The notes beneath the pieces are model-generated. The model saw only the letters and a list, made by a program, of their open reading frames with translations. It was not told the DNA's origin and made no database searches. The translations under genes were made by a program, and so were the position numbers. A DNA stretch of 64,000 nt from Onchocerca volvulus (taxonomy: Eukaryota; Nematoda; Chromadorea; Rhabditida; Onchocercidae). The DNA lies in contig HG738138.1 of assembly GCA_000499405.2 (NCBI GenBank), positions 18,701,753 to 18,765,752 on the forward strand, written 5' to 3'. Shown here piece after piece: positions 53,101 to 64,000 of the stretch (positions within the stretch are counted from its first letter, which is position 1; each line of letters starts with the position of its first letter).

Positions 53101-55195
53101 ATTTTGGGAATGGGAATTAATTGCAAACTTGAAGTCTGTTCAAAATTCAAATAATTTATTACTATTGTGTTCTAAATGCAGTCTAACAAATAACTTCTAA
53201 CAGAAAAGATTGTTTCCAACTTTTGTTAACAGAAATTTTCTTGAATTCCATAATCGGTTGGATAGAGCAAATTTTATCCGCAAAATCTGAAAATTTTGTT
53301 CTTCATAAAGTTTGAAAAACTCCAGTTCACGTAATTTTTGTTTCTTCAGTGAAACAACTGTTTATTTTTCTTCAATTTGCTTCTACTTGCCACCTGTCTT
53401 GCTCACATTAGAAAAGATTATTGTTCACGGTAATATTGTTGTAATAGCAGCATACCACGACATTTGTAGTGCAAAAAAAATTGTAAGCAATTTTTCACAT
53501 TGAAAAAAAAAAAAATAAAGAACAAAGGAGAATTATTTCGAATCTTCGAAAACTCTTGCAACATTTAGCAGAAGCAGGAAATTTTCGAAAAGACAACTAG
53601 CAGTCCATTCAACAATCAGGCATTTGAAGATTATCGGATATTTACTTCCAAAAATAATTTTTTCCTGAATAGCCTGGGATTGATGAACAGCTGAGTTGAA
53701 AATTTTTAGAGCCTATCGTTGTTATAAAAAAGTTTGTTCAATATTAACTATTTTCCGCTTTTAATTTTCTTTCTCTAAGTTTCAACTTTAATGGTTCGTA
53801 CTGTTCATGATTAATTATTTCTATTGAAGTGGAATTGAAATTCTTCTACTAAAGCTACTTTCTATCTTTCAAAATAAGTTTGGTACCACTTTCCATGTTG
53901 CTTCTGCAACATTCTCGCTCGTAATTTGATATTATTTAAAGTCAACTAATTCCATTTCTTAATCCTTCCTTGTATTTCATTGCAAAAAAATAGACATACT
54001 GATGAAAAATACGGCAGGTTTCTAACGAGTGAATCATAATAAAAAGGTACTTGGATGATAGGTTTCATATACTCATATGCCCGTATTTAAATATTATTCA
54101 GCACGTAATGAATAGTATAGAAAATTATTTGCACTTCCATTTAGCCTACAGAAAAAGTGAACACTGAATCAGCGGATAAATAAAACACAGAAGTTTGAAA
54201 TCGTGCCATTTACTGTTTTGGCTTGTTACTGCGAGATCGAATTCGAGTGTAGCAAGATTTTTTGATAATCGCCTTAACATGAAAACTGTGTCGTAGTATG
54301 ATATGACAATAAATGATGCCATATCATGACGTCATTTAGGTCATAGCATGCTACGCTGTAGTTTTTTATGTGTACTCACATGGCATAATTTACATTAATA
54401 ATTTTTAATACATATTTCAATAATATTTTTTTAAATTTATTTTAGGAAAAAGGAATTGCAAAGTTTTCACACAGATTTTGAAGATATGGATTGCCAAAAA
54501 ATCCTGCATATTTCTTCTACTTCCTTAATTTTTTTCCTTTCAATATTTACTTGAATCTTTTCAACAGTAATTGTAACTATAAATTCAATTGCAGAATGTA
54601 ACTTTTTTTACATATGTTCGTTCCACCCAAGAAAATTGAATAATTAGAAAAGTTATGTTCATTTTACTAGTTTACGTATAGTCTATATTTTTGAACACAT
54701 CTGATTATGTGTTTCTCGACTGAATAGCATCAGTGGCTGACAAATACAACCATAAATTCGAAATATTGCAGGTTTTATAACTTCATCGGGAAAGGGATTC
54801 GCTAGAATGTATGCTTATGCTTTTCCAAAAAAGTGGAGCTTATTTTAGTGACTCAATAATTTTTTGGATATCCAAGTTTCTCTGTCACTGATTGTTTAGC
54901 GGTGTGATATCCTTATCAGGTAAGCCATTCCTTTAAATTGGCTCTCATCATAAAAAAATCGAACAAGTTTTGTTTTAAATATTTGCCTCTTTTGCTATTG
55001 TGGCATTTGTTTATGAGCGCTTATGAAAATCGACAGAAGTATGGAATGATGTCTGAAAATATACAAACTACATTCCTGCAAAATCAAAAAATATTTCAAC
55101 GTCGATGGCGCTAATAAAATTCGCATCAAATGTTTTGCACTTCTATACGTGATTCAATTTTAATTAATGAATACAGCAGACGAAGGATCAAAAAA
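50153..55195. other. Intergenic region between divergent genes
   Basis: About 5 kb, the shared 5' flank of the minus-strand TIL gene and the plus-strand BTB gene. A 104-codon minus ORF at 52339-52653 has no splice context, no secretion signal and no recognisable motif and is probably chance. A CRE-type palindrome lies at 54327. An ATG at 55130, in frame with the BTB start, could extend that protein by 22 residues. Confidence 0.45.
54327..54334. promoter_or_regulatory. CRE-type palindrome TGACGTCA
   Basis: Perfect 8-bp cAMP-response-element core, about 870 bp upstream of the BTB gene start. An 8-bp match alone is weak evidence of CREB/bZIP binding. Confidence 0.25.
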
Positions 55196-58100
55196 ATGGC
55201 GCATTTCATCAAGAAAATAGTTGATCGAACTAGGTCCCGGTCGAAATCACCGGTGAAATATCATAGAAACGATTATGAGCAGTGGAAAGAGATGCAACAT
55301 CAGCAATACTCTTCTCATTACGGATCATCGATGAGAACATATGATTATTTTGTACATCCGACGTATGATCAACAATTTCAGAACTTTCATGCAAGCATTT
55401 CATTTTGTTTGAACGGAAATTCTGTTAGTAATGAACATTTATAATTTTTTGATGTGCTCATTAATTCGTTGGAAATAGCTGCCCTTTAAGTGCAAGAGTA
55501 TTATAAGTTTTTTTATTTCTAGGCAAATTATTACTCATATTCACCGGATTTTCAATCCGGTAAAGATGGCTTCACAAATCCGATGGATATTCTTTCATTG
55601 CATTCCCCGACATCATTAACAACCCCACCGTCTCCATGTTTAAAACTACTGGTGTCAGTGAACATTGCTGAAAGCTGTTGTGAGATAAACTTCTTTTTGT
55701 TTTTAGTCAATGATATATTTCAAGCGTTCTCCAACCCTTTATTATAATTTAAGATGTGACATAATGGATGGTATAAATACGGAAGAATGGCGGGAAATAT
55801 TCTCAGAATATTTAACCAAAAGAGAAAGCAAAAGATGTTAGGTCACTTGAAGATGTTTGATCACTCAAGGGGCTTATATTTAATTTGCATATGATATAAA
55901 ACCGAAGCTTTTATAAGACAATTTATAATAAAGCCACATGTCAGCTCAAGAGTAGCTATGACTGATTTTTTGATCATCCAAAATTTAATTACAGAAAAGA
56001 TTTGATAGACGTAAGTTAACAGAAACAGTTTTCTACCTGTTCTTATTATCTTGATGATGTTGAATGATACAGGAAGGTCATCTATGGGATGCACATCCAG
56101 TTCAGAGAAGTCTCCATTCTACCGCATCACATCATTCGGATTTCATTCATCCTAACAATGAATTAATTATTCCAATACCATCAAGTCCGATTCACGTAAG
56201 TTCTGCAATTTCCACGAAAGTTTGGAAATTCCCGAATTCTCAGAAATTTCTTTAACGATACTTGGAATTGAATTGCAAATGCAGAAAAAAAAAAAAAACA
56301 ACCAATTACAAGATAATTGCAGAATTTGTTATTGATTATTTATGAGTGTAAAGTGTATCATTCCAAATTTATTTTTACTGATTCTAAAATTATTTTCTAC
56401 CAAATTGCAAAATTTTTTCTATTCTTTTAAAGAGTGATATAATGGATAAGCAGAATGAAACGTTCGACTCATCATCCAGCCCAGCGAATAATCGCTCCAA
56501 TACATCAATACCGAGTGCTAAACAAAAGGAGTTGGATGTGAAAAAAAAACATATCACTCGTCCTCGATCAATCAGCCCACAGAAAACACCACAAACATCG
56601 TTCGATGAAACTTCCAAGAAAAGTCGCTCGAAGTAAATTTATTCGCTGCATTCTGAATAATATTGCTAAGATTCTATGACGACATTTCTAGAAAGGATTA
56701 ATTGTTGTTCAATGACGCACTGCTTTTATAACCAATTTTATAATTTTGACCATTGGCAAACTAATTACAATCATTTGAAATATCCGTTTAATGAATTGTA
56801 CTAAATTTTCCAGGTCACCAGTCAAAAGATTCCCTCAAATCTTAGAAACTCTGGATTATTTATCACCGCAATGTCAATTGGGAGGATGTTCGGCCACACT
56901 TATTGTCCAAGTACTTTTTAATCATTGGACATTAGTCAGAGCTTTTTCTACTTTTCTTGGAACTTTTTGATCAGTTGATAATGGATTCAACCGTTCATGA
57001 ACTTTTTGTATCAGAATTTTACAATCCTAATTGCAGGACACAAAATTTCTGGTTTGCAAACATCAACTTTCTCATGCCAGCGATTATTTCCGAGCCTTAT
57101 TTTTGGCCAACAAATCAATACCCAAATCAGGAGCATATCACAATTCGTGCAACGAATTTGCCATCGTTGTCTCATCGTTTAGATATCCTCCACCAGCCAT
57201 ACAATTCAAATGGTTCTTGGAAAGTACCATCCAAAGTTCTATTTTTAGCGATATCACAGGTATTACACCGAGACTTTAGACTAAATTTTAAGAAAAATAC
57301 ATAAAAAAGAAAAGCATTCGAAAAACATATCTAAATTATTTAGGAATGTTATTCCATTTCAAATTAATTTTACCAATGCTTTTTCACAAAAATTGTAAGA
57401 CCATAAAACGTCATTCATATATTTGAATACATTAATATATGAAGCCTTTATAACAGCCAAATGTGCAATGCTTTGAAAATGTGAAAAAACTACAAGGTAC
57501 AGTATGTACAAAAAATATTTTAGAAGTTGAGATTGCAGATGACAAATTAGAGACATGCATGAGATTGTCAAAACGATTTCGTGCTAAAAGTTTGGAAGCA
57601 AAATGTGCCAGATATATTCAAGATAACGTAAGTATTCAAATTTAGACTTTTCAAGTGTACTGCTTGACAATTAACTAAAATAAATTACATAAGGCATTAA
57701 GCTGTTAATTAACAAGGATTCATTAAAAATAAATTAACAAAACATTAATATAGCAATCATCCTTGTACCATTTGAATAATGATGCAATTTTGCAAGTTTA
57801 TTTTGAATTTCTTCAAATTTTATTTCATCACGTTTTTCGATAAAAACAGTTGCACTATGTTTCATGATTGCATAACACGACATTGCTGGAGGCCAGTGGC
57901 GACAAACCACTGCAAGTAGAGGCAATGAGAAAATGCTTGAATTTAACTTCAGTAAATCAAATCTAACGCAATTCTTTTTGTTTTAAAATATGGTCTTGAA
58001 TGCAGCTTTGACATATCTTTTGGAATGTATTTTACCATTTCCAGTATTTCCAGGTGGTTGGAAAAACTCCAATGGTAGCACTATGTTGGTTAAATTGGGT

Positions 58101-58847
58101 GCTTAAGCATAAATTTGATCAAACCACATATGACGCTTGTCTTCCCTGTGTTGCCACGGCTTCGGTGCGATGTTTGGAAGAACATCGGAATTTGATTTCT
58201 GAACGATTGTTGGCTGATTTGTTGGCCGCTAAACTGCGGACACTTTACGATCAGGTCGATGGTTGCAATATCGATTGATAATATATTTTCAGTTATAATA
58301 AATATATATGAAGATAACTCCTGTGTTCCAGGCGGTTACTGTCTTCCAAACTATCCATAGCATGGATCATTTCTATGTGGATGTTCCTAAATGTCCAAAT
58401 TGTGGACGCCAGCGAGAGCAAGGAAAAGTTCGCATACAAGCTAGCCCTTGCAGGTATGCTTAAATTTTATCAAAATGTGCCTGTTTTTCGTTTCTCGGAA
58501 AATTCCGTAATACTATAATAATTAAAAGAAGAATATTTAAAATTTACTTTCTATGCACAAATTAGGATCAAGTCTTTGAAATTTCATTTATTTAAATCGG
58601 TCTTTTTTTTCTTTTCTTTTTTTTTTTTTTTTTCAGGAAAATGCTTGGTTGTGAGCGATGCTTAAGGGAATACAGTTGTAATTTAAGTGGTAAGGATCAT
58701 AAAGATCTCCAAGCATGCTATCAATGCAAGCACGGTTTGGTACCATTAAACGATCATACAGCTGATTGTCAATGTCAAATTCCTTTATTAGCTTCACATT
58801 TGAAGGGCTTACAACCTCATTTTTTATCACTCATCAGTCATCACTAA
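55196..58847 (+). CDS. BTB/POZ-domain protein with C-terminal cysteine cluster
   Basis: Ten exons, 554 residues: 55196-55423, 55523-55651, 56073-56195, 56433-56632, 56814-56910, 57037-57259, 57497-57627, 58054-58254, 58332-58453, 58637-58847; phases close exactly. The N-terminal 240 residues are polar and probably disordered, with SR/SP-rich patches (RTRSRSKSPVK, RPRSISPQK). A BTB/POZ fold follows at about 245-335, with FLVCKHQLSHASDYFRALF as the hallmark helix pair, then a helical BACK-like region (335-444). The C-terminus has cysteines at 465, 468, 484, 490, 493, 499, 512, 515, 529 and 531 (CPNCGR, CERC, CYQC), suggesting a zinc-binding module. BTB proteins often serve as adaptors of Cullin-3 ligases or as oligomerising scaffolds; the partner is unknown. 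ATG 55196 is preceded by an A run as usual for nematode starts; ATG 55130 is in frame too. I do not recognise the exact family. Confidence 0.82.
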
Positions 58848-60130
58848 TATCTTTTTTTTCCGAATCATATCTTATATTTGTCATAAGTTGCATTTTTGGA
58901 CCATAATTTTGATTGCACACTATTTTATAAATTGCTTCTTTTTTTATAAGCGCTAACTTACCCAATTTTAAGTTTTTGACATCATCGTCCGAAAATTAAT
59001 TCTGTTATCTCAAAATTTTAGTTATTATTGATTAAATATATATACTGTCGCCAACCTGCATGATTTTATTAGCCTTTAAATAATTCTTTGGAAGTCTTTT
59101 ACTTTAATGAATATCATTTTAAAATTCTTTCAAAATTTTGTTGAACTTTATGACGAAAAATTTTAAAACTATTTCATGACGAAAAAACTTAGTAATTGCT
59201 GACCTTTAAAACTTAATTGAAAGAAGAGCATTAAATCAAAAAATAATAACCTAATTAAAACAAATGACTAACTTATCATAATCGATATATTTTTAGTGCT
59301 GATAGAAAATTCAGTATTAAATCCAACTTTTTATGTTTTTGCTATATATAAGTTGTCAAATGAGGTCATAGCTGTATTTTTTTCAGTACTCTTTGCACTA
59401 TACATGAATTATTCACTTGACATTGAACAATTCATCGTTTCCAGATCTTATTCATTTCGAGATTTAAATAAATATGTCTTATAAACAACATAAAAATCAG
59501 TCAAATCAAATCAAAAATAATTAAGTGATATTTAAGAGTGGAATGGATTTATCTTTCGATGATCTCTTCAAAATACAAAGCATATTTAATTGTTTTATTA
59601 TCTTAATCAATTGACTGGAAAGCTTTAAGAAATTGAAGGAACTGATAGTTCAGCACAATTGGCCGCATTCTCCGTGAAATTGTTTCAGTATTTATTTAAA
59701 CAATATTGTTTGTTGTGATATTGAAGAAAAGCATCCTTTAACAGCAGTGATTTCACCATTTTATCAGTAATGTATCACAGCTCTCTTCAGACCATTTATA
59801 ATACTTCACTGGAAAATAATATTTTAGAAAAGAAACATCCTTCACTGATGCTTTCATCATTTCTTAACATTATAAATGAAATTCTCGTTCATTTTCGTCC
59901 GAGTCAGATATCAAAATAGCACCTTATCATTTCTAAATATCGAAATAAATGATTCCTGTTATTAATGATTCAGTGAATACTTTTTGATTAAATGAAAAAA
60001 CATTAGAGCTTGTAAATAATTGGTGGCAGTTGGAATCAATTCAAGTATTAAAATCTTTTAAAAGACTCGATTCACTTCGTAGTGTTTGAAAAACAAGAAA
60101 TTATATCATAATTAGCTGTACAATTTTATA
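58848..60130. other. Intergenic DNA between BTB gene and Helitron
   Basis: AT-rich 3' flank of the BTB gene with no supported gene. A 62-codon plus ORF (59296-59484) is hydrophobic and chance-like. Imperfectly repeated wording around 59720-59900 hints at old local duplication, not resolvable by eye. Confidence 0.45.
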
Positions 60131-60292
60131 TCAAACTAGCTGGACCCGGCCATGCTCCATGTCAGAACAACTGAAGATCAAAATTTGAAATCTTTCTTAA
60201 ATTCAAACAAGTAGTAACATTTCTCCAGATTAAACATTTTTTCTTAATTTTGTAACTTAATTTACATAAGATATAAACCTTTCGGCATCTAA

Positions 60293-60466
60293 CTAACAAA
60301 ATGTTGGCGCCATCTTGCTAACAAAGAGTTAGCGACATTTTGCTAACAAACTGTTGGCGCCATCTTGTTCACAAAGGGTTAGCGGCATCCTGCTAACAAA
60401 GGGCTAGCGGCATCTTGCTAACAAAAGCCCAGATGCACTGTGCTAACAAAGCCCATATATATAAGC
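60293..60466 (+). repeat. 25-bp minisatellite, about seven copies
   Basis: Units begin CTAACAAA and end CATCTTG at exactly 25-bp steps from 60293 (60318, 60343, 60368, 60393, 60418, 60443), with substitutions such as TTGGCGCC versus TTAGCGGC. The last unit merges into the TATA-like sequence. It is far more GC-rich than its surroundings. Confidence 0.9.
60456..60465 (+). promoter_or_regulatory. TATA-like box of the Helitron leader
   Basis: TATATATAAG directly follows the minisatellite, and a CATTCGTTCATTTTCGC pyrimidine-rich initiator-like region lies about 25-40 bp downstream. The position, about 0.9 kb before the first recognisable coding remnant, fits an element promoter. Inferred from sequence only. 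Confidence 0.4.
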
Positions 60467-61379
60467 TTACAACCCTTCCCCTATTCATTCGTTCATTTTC
60501 GCTTTCAACACACATCTATCCCGATTTTTATCCCTTTTTTTTATTTTTTACCATTAGTCGTGCTATATTTTATATGTAATGTTTGTAAGAATTCGTGTTT
60601 CGTATTATCAAGTTTTTCTTATAATAAAGGTTTAATTACCCAAGTTTGAGATTGGTTCGCATTACAAAAGCAATTTTCACTACACTCCAAATGTCAATGT
60701 TCGTTTGTCCAAAATCTCAGACCTCCGAAAGTTCTTAAAAACGCGCCTTATCTACATTAATTCAAAATCTTAGATATCGGAAAGTCCTTATTTATTGCTC
60801 TGAAATTTCGACACAACTTTGCATTCGAATAGGTACATGTTTTTTTATACACACGTTGCTGTAACTCAGTCTGGTTAAGTGGAAAAAAAGAAAAGAAAAA
60901 GCGCGCGTTTCTAGTGTTGAGGAGAAAAACTGATATTTTGTAATTTGATTTGTAGTTTGGTTGAATTGGAGATTGATTTTTGCTATTATGATTCGGCTAG
61001 GTCAGCAATCGGTGCGAGGAGGTATTTTGTATCTTGTGTGACAGAGATAAATGCTGTTGAGAAAGGTTTTATTGATTGATGAAGAGTAATTCGTCATAAC
61101 AAACAATTATCAGAGAACATCCAGGCAAATTGATTACTGAGTTATTCTTTCCTTTGTCGCTGATAGAGAAGAATACTTTCTAGTGGATTGTTGCTACTGT
61201 TGTGTCGCTTTGAACTGTCGAACTGAAACCCTTCGAACTTCGAACTGTTGCTTTTGCTGCGTCGATCTTTGTCGTTTATCTTGTGAATTGGAGCATTTTA
61301 GTGGGAAACATGTTTGTCGTCCCTTTGAAATTATGTCCTGTCACCTGACCTTTAGTATTTCTTGATTAGCGTCAAATAC

Positions 61380-63665
61380 GATTCCGTGTTCATCAATCAC
61401 GCGATTATAATCGCCTTGAATTCCAGTACAACCCAGCTGATGATTATAGTTTGAGCCTGCATGTTCTCATCGACACTATGACCGAAATATGTCCTTTTGA
61501 TGGAGAAATGAAAGGAATGTGTTGCGCCGCCGGAAAAATTAAACTGCTTCAATTTGAAAAATCATTAGAGCCATTTAAAATTTTGTTTACCAAATGTTCC
61601 GCCGAGTCAAAGCGTTTCCTATCTAAAATCAGGAAATACAATTCCTGTTTCCAAATAACATCGTTCGGGGCAGAAATATATAACAATTTAAGCCAATTCT
61701 CAAAGTGAAAGGACAAATTTATCATAAAGCCGGCTCTCTGCTTTGTTGCCAGATGGTCAGCATAAATTCTTACAAATGCATTTCATTGATGATAGCAATG
61801 ATGAATTGATGCACGCTGCGGAATTCATACCGACATAGAAAGATCCGTCGTTTCCCAATTGCAACAATTTCTTCACGAAAAAAACAATTTAGTGCGTTTG
61901 TTCAAAAGAGCAATTGAAATAATGCCATCTGATACACGAAAGATTGTTATTCATGCTAACAAAACGCCTGCTGGAGAACATGTGCGAAGATTCAATGCTT
62001 CAGCTATAGATGAAGTGGCAGTTGTTATAGTCGGAGACAAATTCCAACTTAGAGATATTGTTCTTCACCGGAGAAATGATCAATTGACAAAAATTACAGA
62101 AACTCATCGGTGCTACGATGCTCTGTAATATCCAATCATTTTTTGGAATGGTGCCGATAATATCACTTAAACATTAAGGTGATAGCGCAATGAACTATTA
62201 TACCGATTAATGATTCGAGAGAATGAAGACAATCACATTTTGAAATACCGTCAGTTGTTTCACCTATATATCTAGATATGTATGCAAAAATCGAAACAGA
62301 ACATTTGATATTCATTCGTTTGAATCAGACCAAGCTTCGATTTGAAGAATACATTCATTTGCGAGATGCAGTTGTAAATGACGGTAATACAACTAAGTTG
62401 GAAGACTAACGATTTTGCCATCTTCATATACAGGCAGTTCATGTCATATGCATGAGTACGCTCAAGATGCAATTATCTATGTTCGTTACTACTGACGTTC
62501 AGACTTATTCATTACATTCACATGCAATCTAGCTTGAGACGATATACAACAGCTCTTATTTCCTGAGCAATCGCCGATGGATGGGCATGACATCACAGCA
62601 CGTATTTTCAGAAAGAAGCTGAAATCGCTGATGAATTTCATGGTAAAACAGGATTTGAATCTGTGCGCTGCTGGATATAGTCCATAGAATGACAAAAGAG
62701 AGGACTGCCACACACGCATATACTAATCTGATTTTGTCATAAAAAATCGATTCATATGCGTTGAAATACCCGATGTCGACGTCGATGGATTTGTATGAAG
62801 TTGTGACGAAAAATATGATACATGGACCTTGCGGTACACTGAATCCAAATTCACCATCCATGATAGCGGAAAATACTCTAAGCGATATCCTCGAGCATTA
62901 TTATCCAACACGGTTACGGGAAACGATGGATTCCTTTATACAGAAGATCAGCAGAAGGTGGGGTAAATTAACAACCATACAAATGTGGAATGGTGACATT
63001 GAAGTAGATAACCGGTGAGTTGTTCCATATTCGCCTTTGCTATTAAAAACATACAAAGCGCACATATATGTGGAATATTGTAACTCCGTTAAATTGATCA
63101 AATACATTTGTAAATACGTGAATAAAGGCAGCGACATGGCAGTTTTTGACGTGCGAATAGAAACAATTGATAGGAGTACAATATTAAATATCGATAAAAT
63201 CGCACAATATCAGGCTGGAAGATATATAAGCAATATTGAAGCTGTGATTAGAAATCGCGACCAAAATTCTCAATTAATTGGGAATGCCATCATCGAATCG
63301 ATCTGCTGTAAAATTACATCGAGAACAAAATCAAATATTCCTAAGCTAACACTTGAACAAAAAGACATTTATGATCAATAATGCAAACTGTCAATAACAT
63401 GATGGGAGAAATTTTTTTTCAGATGTGCCAGGAGGAACTGGTAAAACATTCCTAATTAGATTGATTCTATCAGCAATTCGATCCCAAAATGACATAGCCT
63501 TAGCCTTGCACCGTCCGGAATAGTTGCGATACCGCTATCAGGTGAAGAACCGTTCATTCCGCTTTGAAACTGCCACTGAAGTTCTCAGGTGCAACATTTT
63601 CAAAGCATTCGGTATGGCAAAAGTATTGCAGAAATGTAAATTTATTGTCTTTTAGACATACGTTG
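61380..63665 (+). pseudogene. Broken Helitron Rep/helicase coding region
   Basis: Recognisable fragments in order, in different frames: a YNPADDYS and GMCCAAGKIKL block with SKIRKYNSCFQITSFGA (to 61708); PDGQHKFLQMHFIDDSNDEL (about 61750-61808, frameshifted); a segment with EHVRRFNA, AIDEVAVVIVG and ETHRCYDAL (61859-62128); a poorly kept HUH/Rep region with HDITARIFRKKLKSLM (about 62580-62640); EVVTKNMIHGPCG (62761-62850); VVPYSPLLLKTYKAHIYVEY and ICKYVNKGSD (63020-63140); then DVPGGTGKTFLIR, the helicase Walker A (63424-63462), and GMAKVLQKCKFIVF (about 63610-63655). Many stops and frameshifts separate these, and the helicase is cut short. The family match is from memory of Helitron proteins. 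Confidence 0.88.
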
Positions 63666-63700
63666 TCTTAAAATTTATGAAAATTCCGAAAGAAGAATAA

Positions 63701-64000
63701 TCGTTAAAGAAGTTCTCAAAATATTGAGATTAATTTGCTAAAGTCAACAAATAGTTAAAGGGGAAACAAACGCCAGATTTCAAGAGAACAGGAAGATTAA
63801 TAAATGAAACATAATGAAATGGAAGCTGAAAAAGAGAGAAAATGTGAAAAAAATGCGATGAAGAAAGGTAGAAAGTTAAGAAATTAAGAAATTATTGGGA
63901 AAAAATGACCAATAGTTAAACTTACTTGTTTTCCTTTTATTCCTGACTAGTTTTTAATAAACTATGGCTGCGATATCTTTCTTATTTCACAAAAATTTCA
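63701..64000. other. Right edge of window, nature unclear
   Basis: A/G-rich sequence without coding signal. It may be Helitron 3' sequence or flanking DNA. A CTAGT at about 63947 fits the CTRR|T end rule, but no hairpin stands before it. Confidence 0.35.

Larger units (their letters stand above)
60131..63700 (+). mobile_element. Degenerate Helitron (rolling-circle) transposon
   Basis: The left end is proposed at 60131: A|TC at the junction, then CTAGCTGGACCCGGCC, a sequence type I associate with Helitron termini. Inside come a 25-bp minisatellite, a TATA-like box and a decayed Rep/helicase frame from about 61380. The coding fragments run in the order expected for Helitron proteins and fade at about 63665 shortly after the helicase Walker A region. 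No CTRR end with preceding hairpin was found before 64000, so the right boundary is unknown and the element may continue past the window. Helitrons move by rolling-circle replication using a HUH Rep and a PIF1-type helicase; this copy cannot code for either. Confidence 0.75.

Noticed and set aside
63940..63955. CTAGT as the Helitron 3' end
   Set aside because: No hairpin stands 5-15 bp before it, and a 5-bp match is expected by chance.

Overview
The window reads as intron-rich, AT-rich nematode nuclear DNA. Introns are about 40 bp to 2 kb, acceptors are mostly of the TTTTCAG type, and two genes have such an acceptor 1-3 bp before the ATG, as expected for spliced-leader trans-splicing. A protein phosphatase gene closest to Caenorhabditis gsp-1 and two further nematode-type families (a TIL/WAP secreted mosaic, a Ly6-like protein) agree. 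A clade III (spirurid or filarial-like) worm is my guess, not something I can show. Long ORFs are rare, so gene models were assembled exon by exon from splice sites and reading phase; six of the eight coding models close with an exact multiple of three from a chosen ATG to a stop.

Layout: (1) 3.0-7.6 kb, plus strand: a 13-exon aminergic-type GPCR with a very long third intracellular loop. (2) 12.8-15.7 kb, plus: a small secreted Ly6/uPAR-like protein. (3) 16.6-21.0 kb, minus: a 359-residue, mostly disordered protein carrying SILK and RVxF docking motifs for PP1. (4) 21-29 kb: gene-poor DNA with microsatellites and an unassigned 118-codon minus ORF at its right end. (5) 29.2-33.1 kb, plus: the PP1 catalytic subunit (gsp-1 type), complete in 8 exons. 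(6) 35.1-50.2 kb, minus: three genes in tandem with short gaps, an SLC46-type transporter, a copper-chaperone/SOD-like protein that has lost most metal ligands, and a large secreted WAP/thyroglobulin/TIL protein; the spacing suggests an operon. (7) 55.2-58.8 kb, plus: a BTB-domain protein with a C-terminal cysteine cluster. (8) 60.1-63.7 kb, plus: a decayed Helitron with recognisable Rep/helicase fragments, a 25-bp minisatellite and a TATA-like promoter near its left end.

The most unusual items are the SOD/CCS-like gene (metal sites erased, disulfide cysteines kept, possible membrane-anchored isoform, and a nested perfect hairpin in one intron), the GPCR without the amine-binding aspartate, and a probable PP1 regulator in the same window as PP1 itself. 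No rRNA, tRNA or CRISPR was recognised.
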